NCBI RefSeq assembly: GCF_011009555.1
Contig: NZ_QXHD01000004.1
Location: 1,140,889-1,204,888 of the forward strand
DNA: 64,000 nucleotides
Direction: 5' to 3'
From: Adonisia turfae CCMR0081
GTDB taxonomy: Bacteria > Cyanobacteriota > Cyanobacteriia > Phormidesmidales > Phormidesmidaceae
Shown piece after piece: positions 25,640 to 35,078 of this stretch (the stretch's first letter is position 1; the number at the start of each line of letters is the position of its first letter). The notes under the pieces were generated by a model. The model ran no database searches and was not told the origin of the DNA. It saw only the letters and a list, made by a program, of their open reading frames with translations. The translations under genes were made by a program, and so were the position numbers.

Positions 25640-26962
25640 TCAAGATTTCAAAACTAAATTGGTTAACATTGTATTCATCTTATTAACAGACTCAGTGTAC
25701 TCATTTTGAGGAATTGATTCAGCTACAATTCCTGCTCCCGCATTCAGATAAGTACGTTCACCATATTGATAGGCTGAACGAATTGCGATCGCTAGATCTG
25801 CTTTGCCACGACTATCAAACCACCCAATACCTCCAGCATAAAGACCTCTGGGCTCGGATTCCAAATGATTTATCCATTCCAGAGCTTTATCTTTGTTGAT
25901 ACCGGAAACTGTAATTCCTGGAAATAACACTTTTAAGGCATCCCAAAAGGTTTTATCAGGCTGCAGCTGGCCACCAACTTTTGATGACAAATGTTGTACA
26001 CATCGGTACCTTTTAACCTCCATAAAGTTGAACACCTGCACTGTACCTGGCAAACAAACGGATGTAATTTCATCCTGTGCTAGCCACACAGATAAGGCAT
26101 GCTCTTTAACCTCTTTGGCATCTGTAAAAAGTTCCTTGCTCAGCTTGATATCTTCCTCTAAAGTACTGCTACGAGGTCGAGTCCCTGCTAAAGGATTAGT
26201 CGTTACAAACCCATCTTGACTCACCTCTACAAGGGTTTCAGGGCTAAAACCAACAGCTTTTATGTCCTTAAAATCCAAACAATAGGAACGAGCTGCATTA
26301 TTTACTTTTGAGCCAACCTCGTAGGTTCCTAAGACATCTAAGGTACCAGAAATCTCACGTGATCGAGCAATAATAGCTTTATGCAAGTGTCCTTCTTTAA
26401 TAACATTAACCATTTGATTGACAGAGCTTTGATAGGCCTCTTGATCGCTATCATCACATATCAAAGATGCTGATTCAAAGCTGGGCATCTGACCATCAAA
26501 AAAGAGTTGGTCTCTAATTGTTTCTAGAGGTTTAGTTGTTTTAATCCTGACCCCCTCTTTGGTAAAGCGTAACTCAGTTTCAGGAATAAAAAAATGGCAA
26601 AGCGGTTGGTCAATTGCCTTAGAATAAGAAGAATAAAATCGGGCTATATCAAAGGCAACATAGCCATAAGCTGTCCAATCTTCAAAGCGTAAGGAATTCA
26701 AAAGATTCTCGACTTGTTTAAGGGGATCACTAACAGGTTCAGATTTAGATGCACCTAATCCCTCTAAAGAAATCTGTTCCTGAGTGACTAAAACTTTTGC
26801 TAACTCACCCCCAGCTATACAAGTCTCGTCCTTTGACTCGTACATCATATACTTAGAAAATATTCCGGTTTGGAGAAGATTATGCAAAATAATCACGGGT
26901 TCTCTTTTGCCAGGAATAAATGTTTCATAGTACTTGGTCGAAGGTTTAAAATCCAGTACCAT
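25640..26962 (-). CDS. Salicylate synthase, Irp9/YbtS/MbtI-like
   Basis: 440 residues, the usual size of single-chain salicylate synthases (434-450) that convert chorismate via isochorismate to salicylate. Visible family blocks: SFSPETLVEVS-like GFSPETLVEVSQDG, TNPLAGTRPR, KEVKEHALSVWLAQDEI, VQHLSSKVGGQL, DALKVLFPGITVSGINKDKA, RGLYAGGIGW and the final NAGAGIVAESIPQNEY with the Mg2+-binding Glu residues. FPGITVSG..K distinguishes salicylate synthases from anthranilate synthases (GAPK). ATG 26962 is preceded by AGGAG 7 bp upstream. It would supply the phenolic starter; the next gene upstream in the operon is the aryl-acid ligase. Confidence 0.87.
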   Translation of the reverse strand: MVLDFKPSTKYYETFIPGKREPVIILHNLLQTGIFSKYMMYESKDETCIAGGELAKVLVTQEQISLEGLGASKSEPVSDPLKQVENLLNSLRFEDWTAYGYVAFDIARFYSSYSKAIDQPLCHFFIPETELRFTKEGVRIKTTKPLETIRDQLFFDGQMPSFESASLICDDSDQEAYQSSVNQMVNVIKEGHLHKAIIARSREISGTLDVLGTYEVGSKVNNAARSYCLDFKDIKAVGFSPETLVEVSQDGFVTTNPLAGTRPRSSTLEEDIKLSKELFTDAKEVKEHALSVWLAQDEITSVCLPGTVQVFNFMEVKRYRCVQHLSSKVGGQLQPDKTFWDALKVLFPGITVSGINKDKALEWINHLESEPRGLYAGGIGWFDSRGKADLAIAIRSAYQYGERTYLNAGAGIVAESIPQNEYTESVNKMNTMLTNLVLKS

Positions 26963-27024
26963 TCATTTTCTCCTTTTGGGGTTACATACTTTTCAACAGA
27001 CTAAATTAGAATTCCTGGTATTGC

Positions 27025-28590
27025 TTAATTGGCAATAGCTAATGGAGGTTCAGAAAGCATATTTTTCAACACCTGTCGATGAATTTTTCCTGTGGATGTG
27101 CGAGGTAGGCTATCCAAAAAGAACATACGTTTAGGTGTCTTAAAATGGGGTAGTCGCTGCTTGGCGAACTGATAAATCATTCTTTCTAATTTTGGGGAAG
27201 AGATTTGCTCTGGCTTGAGACTAATATAGGCGACAATTTCAGTTAACTGCTCACCATGGGTAGAGGAGGACACCACGGCAACTTCATGGATGTGTGGGTG
27301 CTGATGCAAGACCTCTTCTATCTCCAAAGGTGAAATCCACTGCCCTTTAACTTTAAACAGTTCATCCTTCCGTCCTACGAACCAAAAGAAACCATCACGA
27401 TCTCGTCTATACCTATCTCCAGTTTTCATCGTAGAACCATGAATTGCCTTACGAGTCTCCTTCAGGCGATTCCAGTAACCTAACATCAGGCTAGGACCGC
27501 TAACTTGCAGCTCACCAATCTCGCCAATAGAGCAAGGAAGCCCTTTTTCATCGACAACTTGAACTTCGTAACCAGCCACAGGGTATCCAGAGCTACCTAG
27601 TCTTGACTTTCCTAATTGATTAGAGAGAAATATATAAAGAAATTCAGTTGTGCCAATTCCCTCACAAATTTCTAGATGATGAGTATCAAACCACTTCTGC
27701 CAAATACTGTTAGGGAGTTTTTCAGCAGCCGATACACACAAACGTAGACATGAAGAATCAAAATTAGAAATGTCCTCCACCTCTAAAAGATCGGCATATA
27801 CACTGGGTATTCCAAAGAAAACTGTAGGTCGATAGCGTTTAACATCATCAACTATATCAAAAGCACTTTTAGTAGCAGAAAGTACTGAAGCAGCCCCCAT
27901 CGTCATGGGTAGGTATAGGCTATTGCCTAGCCCATAGGCAAATGCCATACTGGCAACCGAATAGGTAATATCATCCTGACTTAAACCAATAGTACTTTGA
28001 CCATAATTTTGGGCACAGAAAAGAAAGCTTTGATGTGCATGAATGACGCCTTTAGGCCGCCCTGTACTACCCGATGTGTACAGCCAAAAAGCAGGCTCAT
28101 TGGGAGATGTTTGAGCATGAGTCATCAATTCACTTCTATGTTCAAGCGATGACAAGAAGGGATTTTCACCATCCACAAGCAGGGTATGACACAAATAGTC
28201 TAATGGGAGAGATACTATTTCTTCTTGCCATACCTGAGCTGTTAGCAAAACCTTACTCCGAGAATCCTGAAGGATATAACCAATATCTTCTACGGAACAG
28301 GTGGGGTTAATAGGGACAGGCACAGCGCCCAACCAAATTGCACCTAAAAAGAAAAATATCCATTCAGGTTCATTTTCAAGGAGAATACTCACTCGATTTT
28401 CCTGCTCTACACCTAGATCAGAAAGTAATTGAGCACTACGCTTGACCAAACTATTTACTTGGGTATAAGTATACGTTCCAAGTCGAGTATAAAAAGCGAT
28501 CCTATCACTATACTCTATGTTTAGATTACCCTCAATGAGGTATGCAGCAAGATTAAAAACATCAGGTAACTCTTCGTTGACGCTTTTCAT
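27025..28590 (-). CDS. Aryl-acid ligase of the benzoate-CoA ligase type (probable salicylate activation)
   Basis: 521 residues, an ANL-superfamily adenylating enzyme: FWLYTSGSTGRPKGVIHAH, FAYGLGNSLYLPMTMGAAS, VSAAEKLPNSIWQKW, CEGIGTTEFLYIFLSN, MKTGDRYRRD, KVKGQWISPLEIEEVL and RTSTGKIHRQVL. These blocks match benzoate/4-hydroxybenzoate-CoA ligases better than the DhbE/YbtE aryl-AMP ligases normally found in salicylate siderophore clusters. It lies 62 bp upstream of the salicylate synthase gene, so salicylate is the likely substrate. Acceptor could be the free-standing carrier at 31688-31945 or coenzyme A. Confidence 0.82.
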   Translation of the reverse strand: MKSVNEELPDVFNLAAYLIEGNLNIEYSDRIAFYTRLGTYTYTQVNSLVKRSAQLLSDLGVEQENRVSILLENEPEWIFFFLGAIWLGAVPVPINPTCSVEDIGYILQDSRSKVLLTAQVWQEEIVSLPLDYLCHTLLVDGENPFLSSLEHRSELMTHAQTSPNEPAFWLYTSGSTGRPKGVIHAHQSFLFCAQNYGQSTIGLSQDDITYSVASMAFAYGLGNSLYLPMTMGAASVLSATKSAFDIVDDVKRYRPTVFFGIPSVYADLLEVEDISNFDSSCLRLCVSAAEKLPNSIWQKWFDTHHLEICEGIGTTEFLYIFLSNQLGKSRLGSSGYPVAGYEVQVVDEKGLPCSIGEIGELQVSGPSLMLGYWNRLKETRKAIHGSTMKTGDRYRRDRDGFFWFVGRKDELFKVKGQWISPLEIEEVLHQHPHIHEVAVVSSSTHGEQLTEIVAYISLKPEQISSPKLERMIYQFAKQRLPHFKTPKRMFFLDSLPRTSTGKIHRQVLKNMLSEPPLAIAN

Positions 28591-28676
28591 GGCAATTGTC
28601 CTATGGTTCCTGCAATCATTAGCTAGCTGATTAAGCTGAAGTCAACTTTAGGCTCACCAACACAAAGGTTTTGTCG

Positions 28677-30389
28677 TTACACAGGGCGAACACACTTTGC
28701 AATAGAATCAGTCGGTGGATTGTTTAACTTCCAGTTTTCAATCTCTTCTTGAGACCATCTACGATAAGGGCCTCCTTCTACAGGCTCTGGCAGGTTAAGG
28801 TCAATTCCTAACTGATTTTCGAGCCATTTTTGGAACAAGTAGTGATACGACATAACGGCACCTCCGTCACCATGGGGACGATCCCACCGGGCCAGCAATG
28901 AATCACCAAAATGAAACTCGGTTTCCTCTCCGTTGTAAATGTGTCGAATGACGGGATGCAAAAATGCCGCACAGGAAGTGTCTACCGGATCAGAGGGGCC
29001 CATAAAGGTAATAGCTGGGTCTTTAAAGTTATCGAAACCAAACTCAAGCGTAAAAACCAGGACATGTTTTCCGTCAAAATGGCGTTCTCTTACATGATTG
29101 AAGGGAAGTTCCTCAAAAATCGTCGCTTCCGTCATATCATCGGCTAGGACAACAACATCCGAAAGAACACCAAAAAGCTGAAAGATAGCAGACGCGATGC
29201 TAAATCGTTCGTACATCCAGTCCAAAAGTTTATCCCAATCTAATGGTTTTATCGTCTTGCTGGGCAGAGGAATATTTTCATAGCGCTCCTCTATAAGCTT
29301 GAACAGTGTTCGTATAGCATACCGGAAGCCATGTATGAAAGCAGATGAAGCTTTTCTATCAATGCTCTGCATGGCCGCACCGATAAAGAACATGTTAGGA
29401 ACATTTTCCGATTCCCAGATGGGAGTCATCTTTGGAAACTTACCTCGTTTCCAAGATAATGGCATGGCCGATTCATCAAAGAGTTCTTCATCAAACCAGC
29501 GCCAACCAGAACAACAGATTATGTGGTCATACTCACGAGTCAACTCAAGAGAGCCAGGAATGTCTGAATTTGGATAATCATAGCTATGATTAGTTTGCAA
29601 ACAACCATTTTCCAGACGAGTAATTCGCTTTAATCGAGGATTTAGTACAGCATGTAGCGACTTTAACTGATACATATCAAAGATGTTATTGTTAACAGCC
29701 CTCACATCTCCGACAAAATGAGTATTCCATGCGAACTTGATAGGTTCTTTAGCAAAGACGTGAACGAAGCTAGCAATCCCTGATAAAAACTCCGCTGTTT
29801 CAAACGCTGAATTACCTTGTCCAATAATACAGACTCTCTTGTTCCGATAAGTTTCTGGATCGAGGATCTGATCATCATAAACTGTAGCCAGCTCAATGCC
29901 TTCAATATCATCTGGCAACAGCGCTTTCACTGGGCCTAATCCAAGAAAAAGAGCTTCACACTCATAATGGACCCCATCCTCTGTTGCGAGATGAAAGTGC
30001 CCATTGTCATAGCGCTTGATTTTAGAAACCGTAGTGCCGTAAGTAATATTTAAATCAAAGTGTTTAGCAAAATCCTGAAGATACTCGTAAAGTCGATCAG
30101 CACTTGGGAATAAATCATCTGAGTACTCAGTAAAGCGCATCTCTGGATCATCAGACAATAATGAATTCCAATCGTGACGCAAATTAAAATCATCCTCAGG
30201 GAAATAATTATTCTTCTTATTGATGGAGATAAGCTTGCGATGTAGCGGATATTTAGAAAAAAAGGACCCTGCAGTTTGATTACGCTCTAAAATGACATAA
30301 TCTTTCTGATTTTTTTCCATAAAATAGCCAAGCTGCAAGCCACTCGGACCGGCACCTACAATAATGTATTTATGACGTCTAACATCCAT
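28677..30389 (-). CDS. FAD-dependent oxidoreductase/monooxygenase, FOXRED2-like
   Basis: 570 residues. The N-terminus has the FAD Rossmann motif IIVGAGPSGLQLGYFME, and a second dinucleotide-binding motif appears at IIGQGNSAFETAEFLSG, as in flavin monooxygenase-like proteins. The C-terminal third (HVLVFTLEFGFDNFKD, FLHPVIRHIYNG) is outside the classical FMO core and resembles FOXRED2-type proteins. ATG 30389 has AAGGAG about 10 bp upstream. Its place in the salicylate/starter operon suggests a tailoring oxidation, for example of the thiazoline or of nitrogen, but the substrate is not deducible. A near-perfect 16-bp inverted repeat lies 70 bp upstream of its start. Confidence 0.75.
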   Translation of the reverse strand: MDVRRHKYIIVGAGPSGLQLGYFMEKNQKDYVILERNQTAGSFFSKYPLHRKLISINKKNNYFPEDDFNLRHDWNSLLSDDPEMRFTEYSDDLFPSADRLYEYLQDFAKHFDLNITYGTTVSKIKRYDNGHFHLATEDGVHYECEALFLGLGPVKALLPDDIEGIELATVYDDQILDPETYRNKRVCIIGQGNSAFETAEFLSGIASFVHVFAKEPIKFAWNTHFVGDVRAVNNNIFDMYQLKSLHAVLNPRLKRITRLENGCLQTNHSYDYPNSDIPGSLELTREYDHIICCSGWRWFDEELFDESAMPLSWKRGKFPKMTPIWESENVPNMFFIGAAMQSIDRKASSAFIHGFRYAIRTLFKLIEERYENIPLPSKTIKPLDWDKLLDWMYERFSIASAIFQLFGVLSDVVVLADDMTEATIFEELPFNHVRERHFDGKHVLVFTLEFGFDNFKDPAITFMGPSDPVDTSCAAFLHPVIRHIYNGEETEFHFGDSLLARWDRPHGDGGAVMSYHYLFQKWLENQLGIDLNLPEPVEGGPYRRWSQEEIENWKLNNPPTDSIAKCVRPV

Positions 30390-30458
30390 AACTATCTCGG
30401 CTCCTTGCTTCTTGGAAATTCTTTCAACTCGAACTGAGCAGATCTACAGAATTAATCA

Positions 30459-30512
30459 CAAAACAGATTTACTGAAACTTCACATATCTTTTGGTACAGT
30501 AGATCTGTTTTG
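30459..30512. promoter_or_regulatory. Near-perfect 16-bp inverted repeat upstream of the flavoprotein gene
   Basis: CAAAACAGATTTACTG (30459-30474) matches the complement of CAGTAGATCTGTTTTG (30497-30512) at 15 of 16 positions, with 22 bases between. No U-tract follows on the minus strand. It could be an operator or the hairpin ending the transcript of the YciI-like gene. The rest of 30390-30880 shows no gene. Confidence 0.55.
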
Positions 30513-30880
30513 CGATTTTCATTGATTAGGGAATTAATCTAGTTACGCCAAGAACTTGTCACACGCTATCTTAGATTAAATCAAAACTGCCTTAAAGCCT
30601 CTAAAATCCCGAACCAATCCAAATAAAGCGATAGCTTTATAGAATCCTAAGTCAGATGGCTTTTCAAAACAGATTACATATCCAATTGCCTAAGATTTAT
30701 CCTAATAAAATCTTAGGCAGAATCTCTAGAAGGAAAAAATGTCTTACGCTTAGTTGAAATTCCTTAAGCGAAAACAAATTATCAAAGCACAAACAGCAAC
30801 TCATATTTTAAAGACTTACCAAAAACAGCAACACCGAAAAGAAGTGCTTTGAAGACCGACTTTACACCGTATGATCGTCT

Positions 30881-31162
30881 TTAAGTAATCACTCCTGGGA
30901 TCATTTGCTTGAACTTCTCAATCTTAACCTGCTTGTAAACCTCCCAATACGGATCATCTTTAACAAAGTCGCTTGCTTCAGAGTCTGACTCGACGTTTAA
31001 GCAAATACAGATCACAGTGGTATCAGAGTCTTCATCATAAGCAAGTCCACCAAAAGCAATCTGCTCCAAGTGATTTCTCATGTAAACACGATGTTGAGGT
31101 CGCAACGAACTCATTAGCTCTTGCCTATCTTGATCTAGCAGGCAGTGAAGAAAGTAAGCGAT
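30881..31162 (-). CDS. YciI-like (YCII-domain) small protein, probable ATC start
   Basis: 93 residues with the YCII pattern: AYFLHCLLDQ, LRPQHRVYMRNHLEQIAFGG, SDSEASDFVKDDPYWEV and VKIEKFKQMIPG. The DPY/DPF motif and final aromatic strand are typical of this small dimeric ferredoxin-like fold, which is found alone or in biosynthetic clusters, usually without an assigned reaction. A perfect Shine-Dalgarno AGGAGGT (complement of 31169-31175) lies 6 bp before an ATC codon at 31160-31162, where homologues would have the initiator Met (M-A-Y-F). No ATG or GTG fits; a TTG at 31183 lies upstream of the Shine-Dalgarno sequence. Function in the pathway unknown. Confidence 0.72.
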   Translation of the reverse strand: MAYFLHCLLDQDRQELMSSLRPQHRVYMRNHLEQIAFGGLAYDEDSDTTVICICLNVESDSEASDFVKDDPYWEVYKQVKIEKFKQMIPGVIT

Positions 31163-31687
31163 GATAGCACCTCCTAATCTCAAATCTTGATCTACTACAA
31201 AAACTTACTACAAGAATTATGTACTCTCCAAAAATCTTGAGAATCGTCCAAAAATAATTGAAAGCTAATCTTTTTCAAAAAACATTCAGCAGCTATATCA
31301 CTTAACAACACAATAACCTAAACTAAGCCATTGACTGTAACAAAGTGTGTTCCTCTATATTCTATTATAAGAAAAGATTCTCTCATAACAGAATGGTAGT
31401 TGACTCTACAGAGCAAGTCAACTATTTAAATATGCAGAAAGCCTGGAAACATCAAACAACTATTCATCAATACTGACCATAATAGCCTTTACTCATGGAT
31501 TGAGAACTTTTTAAATGACGATGGATATGAACTAAGACAATCAATCTTAGCTATCACTAATCTAGAATCACTCTGTACCCGTCTGTCAAAATCTAGGCTT
31601 GAAAACTAATTTTCCATGTAAACAATCCTCAACAAGCTAATCCCATCCACATGATTCACAATCTCTCCAAAAACAAGATGAGTCTGC
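31163..31687 (-). promoter_or_regulatory. Leader with -10 box and 9-bp dyad upstream of the YciI/flavoprotein genes
   Basis: No gene found in these 525 bp. On the minus strand a TATAAT (complement of 31364-31369) lies about 200 bp before the YciI-like start. About 28 bp upstream of it is a perfect dyad TAGTTGACT-N10-AGTCAACTA (31397-31424). A clear -35 box was not seen. The dyad could be an operator or the end of the carrier-protein transcript. Confidence 0.4.
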
Positions 31688-31945
31688 TTAACTAGCATTT
31701 TCAGAATCTTTAGATATGGATGAATTGATTAAATCGCAAACCTCACTTAAAGTCTTATCTCGACGGCCTTCTAGCTTAATCCTGACACCAAATTTCTGCT
31801 TCAGTACAACAGCGACTTCGACTATTTCTGTCGAGTCCAACTGTAAATCCTTATAAAGGAAAGAATCTGGATTAAGCTCATCTGTTGGAATACCTAGCTC
31901 ATATAAAATATCCATGAGCACATTCATTGGTTGTAATGCATTCAT
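31688..31945 (-). CDS. Free-standing aryl/acyl carrier protein
   Basis: 85 residues, first gene of the long minus-strand set. The phosphopantetheine site lies in DLQLDSTEIVEVAVVLKQKF (LDS). The protein is a compact four-helix carrier: VLMDILYELGIPTDEL before it and TLSEVCDLINSSI after. None of the assembly-line proteins in the window starts with an aryl carrier domain, so this protein is the best candidate to hold the activated salicylate for the first Cy domain at 37424. ATG 31945. Confidence 0.8.
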   Translation of the reverse strand: MNALQPMNVLMDILYELGIPTDELNPDSFLYKDLQLDSTEIVEVAVVLKQKFGVRIKLEGRRDKTLSEVCDLINSSISKDSENAS

Positions 31946-33760
31946 AAATTAAATACTTCGATAAGTCAATTAAATCTTTTCTAAGAGGTGAACAAGTTGT
32001 TTAACTGTTTGATGCTTCCATCTCAATTCTGAAAAAAGTGGAGTATGGTTCTCTCAATCTAGTGCTTTAGGAGGGTTAAACTCCAGTACGTATCTTCTAG
32101 ATATATGTTATCCAGCTTTCGTTATTGTCACTTCTACCCATGACAACAAGGAGCCCTCCAGATTCTCAAGTCAAATAAGGAAAAGCTTGACCCCAAAAAC
32201 CTTAACCAGGAAACCAAGGCGTCTCATCAGCAGGAAAAACGATAATATCGCAAACGTAACATTATAGATTGAACATCTACTGCTTCAATCGACAGGGATG
32301 CTAAAATAAACAACTTTCCCCATTCAACGATCAACTCTAAACTTCAAACATACAATTCAGAGAGATTGAAAAACGAACAGCTAGTTTAGATAAACCTAGA
32401 AAACAGATGAAATATTCAAGCCGACCAGGAAAAGTTAAGTAACGGTCCATTTCCATGTAGCCTGAATTTTAAAGTATTTCATTCCTCTAAACAACATAAG
32501 TGTTGCAAAAGCTTTTTCAAATCACTTAACCTTCAGAATTGACTCTTTAAAGGTTACCTAGACTACTTATGACAGATGAATGAGTGACTTTTTTCAGATA
32601 GACCAATCAAGAAAGATTACCAGTAGCTAAAGAACCTTTCAGTGGATCTATCTACTTAATAATATACTCTATATCATACTTTATGACGTAAATCTCATTG
32701 CTTTACATTCCTTTGCTATTTGATTAGCGTTATCAGACTCCAAATAATTCTGGCAATGAGCTTAGATTTAGCAAGTTATCAATCCTATCGCCATTTGACA
32801 GCGCATCGGTTATATATGATTCCGCCGCATTACAGTGCCGATTTAGCAATTGAAAGCTATCTCAAGCGATATGTAATATAAAGGGGGTATGGCATCTATT
32901 GACATAAATTCTCAATAATGCTTTATTACTATTGGCAAGCAAAGAAAGTATGGAGATAGAATCTAGGATAAACATAGAAAGCTAAGTCAACCTGAAAGGC
33001 TACAGTCGGGGTGTTGTCCTAACACAACGATTCATGGCTTTTGGATGATGATTTTAGCGATACAACAGAAGGTTGAAGACGTGTACCACAATTGATACGT
33101 TCGGTTTAACGTTTTGTGCTGCAATTACGACTACCAACGTTCCTGAATATGTTTGAGACAGTAGGTTCTTGAAAAAGTCTCTTACACAAGTAAAGTCACT
33201 GCAAGTGAGTATCTCTTTTGGGGCAATGGAGTTCATCGGAGGGGTAAACTTTATCCAATGAGCTATGGATTTATTTGATGGATTGTTCAGGTCGCTTTAT
33301 GCCATAAGGAATCAAAAGTCCCATTCTGCCAAAGGATGCTGGGTCATCGAACGGGCCTTTGAGGATGGAAATGTTACCGACCATTGATTAGAAGCTATAA
33401 CTCCTAAGAAACACAAACTAATCAACCCTAAAATAGACTGATTGTCGACAGAATCACGACAATTGTGTTTCTTGCCGGTTGAGCGAACAGCCCTGCTATT
33501 CGTAAAAGGCTCAGATCTTGCAACTGGCGAGGCAGCGTTAGCTCACCATGGACTCAAAGTTGCACGGCTAATCGAATCAAAACCCACTAAAGGGGTTGAG
33601 AGATCGGTAAAAGCTCTATATCCAGAGCCCTACGGCCAAGTTTTCACCTTAGCAGACAGCCCTTAATTAGCGTTGGATTTTGAACCCGACGTGGGTTATT
33701 GCCTCATCACCAACATACGTGCAAGAGCTGAGTATAAGAATTTAACCGAGTCATCCAAAG
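31946..33760. other. Long divergent intergenic region, no gene recognised
   Basis: About 1.8 kb between the minus-strand biosynthetic genes and the second PchR-like gene. It is AT-rich, with short frames only: a 42-codon plus frame at 32758 (MSLDLASYQSYRHLT...) and a 74-codon plus frame from TTG 33442. Neither matches a family I know and neither has a ribosome site. Decayed mobile DNA is likely, since similar scraps lie at 35460-37250. The promoter of the aryl carrier gene should lie near 31950-32100. Confidence 0.5.
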
Positions 33761-33808
33761 TGATGGTTCACAAAAGTGATGGTTCACAAAAATGATGGTT
33801 CACATTTT
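33761..33808. repeat. Three tandem 16-bp repeats upstream of the second PchR-like gene
   Basis: TGATGGTTCACAAAAG occurs at 33761-33776, with one change at 33777-33792 and as a partial copy (TGATGGTTCACA) at 33793. Each unit contains GTGA..TTCAC or ATGA..TTCAC, a short interrupted palindrome. The array lies about 265 bp before the regulator's start codon and might be a regulator-binding array, or simple slippage. Confidence 0.65.
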
Positions 33809-34073
33809 AATGACTCAATTGATTCTTCGGAAACGGGCATAATTTCATAGCTTCCCTCTCTGCTCGTTAAAATAGTTTCTTACGCTAATCTTGCTGGCTA
33901 ACAAAGTGATTTTAGAGAAATGCTCAGCATTCTTCAGGCTTCCTCCGAATAAGTAAGTGTAAAAGAGAGTAAGTTCATACATATGTTAGGAACATATCAA
34001 TAAGTATGACCTTAGACTGAAATCTCTTATTGAACTTACTCATTGACAACATCAAACTTTGCACACAGACGTC

Positions 34074-35078
34074 ATGAAAGTAAATTTCTCTGTTCGAAAT
34101 ATAGACGAACTATTTGCCGAATTGAGTCATCAAGAAGATTTAGCGATCAGTTCAGAAGAATATGAGCATACGTTGATATTTCCGTCGCGTATTTGCAATG
34201 GTTTGGTAAAGAGTTATAAGTTACGTCCAGGATTTGAGCTATCGGTACAAAATACTTTATTTCCAAAGCGTCTTATCTTAGAGACTGAATTTAGCCACCC
34301 GGCATCTTTGACTCTCGGCTTCTGCGTTTCAGGCAGTTCCAGGGGAACGATCAAAGGGGTCAAAGAGGAATTGAGCTTCAAATCAGGGCAAATTGGCTGG
34401 GGTGTTACATCCGATACACTTGGGACAATTGAGTATTGTGCTGGAAAACCATTTTCATTTATCAATATCTCCATGGATACTGAAGTGCTCGATACTTTAT
34501 TGAATGGCCGTGCTGAGTCGCTCCCTACCCAATTTCAGCGGCTTATGAAAGGGAAAGATAGGTCCCCTTATTTACAAACTGATTGGATGACGCACACAAT
34601 GAAAATGGCCATGCAGCAAGTCTTAAAGTGCCCATACCATGGCCTCACAAAACGTCTTTATCTAGAAAGCAAAGCACTTGAAGTATTCGCCTGCTTTCTA
34701 GATCATCTTTCATCTAGTGCAAAGACAAAATCTCGAACTCCTGCCCTCAAACCTACTGATATCGATCGAATTCATTGGGCCAAAGAGATTCTGTTAAATG
34801 ATTTAGCTCATCCACCTTCATTAGCAAGCTTAGCTAAACTAGTTGGTCTAAATGATTACAAGCTCAAGATTGGTTTTCGTCAAGTTTTAGGTAAAACTGC
34901 TTTTGGCTATCTTAGAGAGCATAGAATGCATCATGCTAAAGACTTACTTGCCACCAGGGCGCTCAGTATTGTTGAAATTGCACGAGCTGTCGGCTATGCT
35001 AGTGAAACGTCTTTTAGTGCTGCATTTAAAGAGAAATTTGGTGTGCCCCCGACTGTTTATAGAGCATCGATCTTTTAG
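34074..35078 (+). CDS. PchR-like AraC-family transcriptional regulator 2
   Basis: 334 residues from ATG 34074 (a TTG lies 15 bp earlier; no clear ribosome site). It is a clear paralogue of the regulator at 9014: LTLGFCVSGSSRGT, KCPYHGLTKRLYLESKALEV, LKPTDIDRIHWAKEILLNDL, then the two helix-turn-helix units (SLASLAKLVGLNDYKLKIGF and IARAVGYASETSFSAAFKEK). The first recognition helix is close to that of regulator 1 (YKLKIGFRQ against FKLKQGFRE). The second differs (ASETSFSAAF against DHPGKFAAAF), so the operators may differ. It sits between the divergent minus-strand genes and the plus-strand assembly line and may control one or both. Confidence 0.87.
   Translation: MKVNFSVRNIDELFAELSHQEDLAISSEEYEHTLIFPSRICNGLVKSYKLRPGFELSVQNTLFPKRLILETEFSHPASLTLGFCVSGSSRGTIKGVKEELSFKSGQIGWGVTSDTLGTIEYCAGKPFSFINISMDTEVLDTLLNGRAESLPTQFQRLMKGKDRSPYLQTDWMTHTMKMAMQQVLKCPYHGLTKRLYLESKALEVFACFLDHLSSSAKTKSRTPALKPTDIDRIHWAKEILLNDLAHPPSLASLAKLVGLNDYKLKIGFRQVLGKTAFGYLREHRMHHAKDLLATRALSIVEIARAVGYASETSFSAAFKEKFGVPPTVYRASIF

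Noticed and set aside
33442-33666. 74-codon plus-strand frame starting at TTG
   Set aside because: No family recognised, no ribosome site, surrounded by non-coding DNA; possibly a relic but I cannot support a gene.
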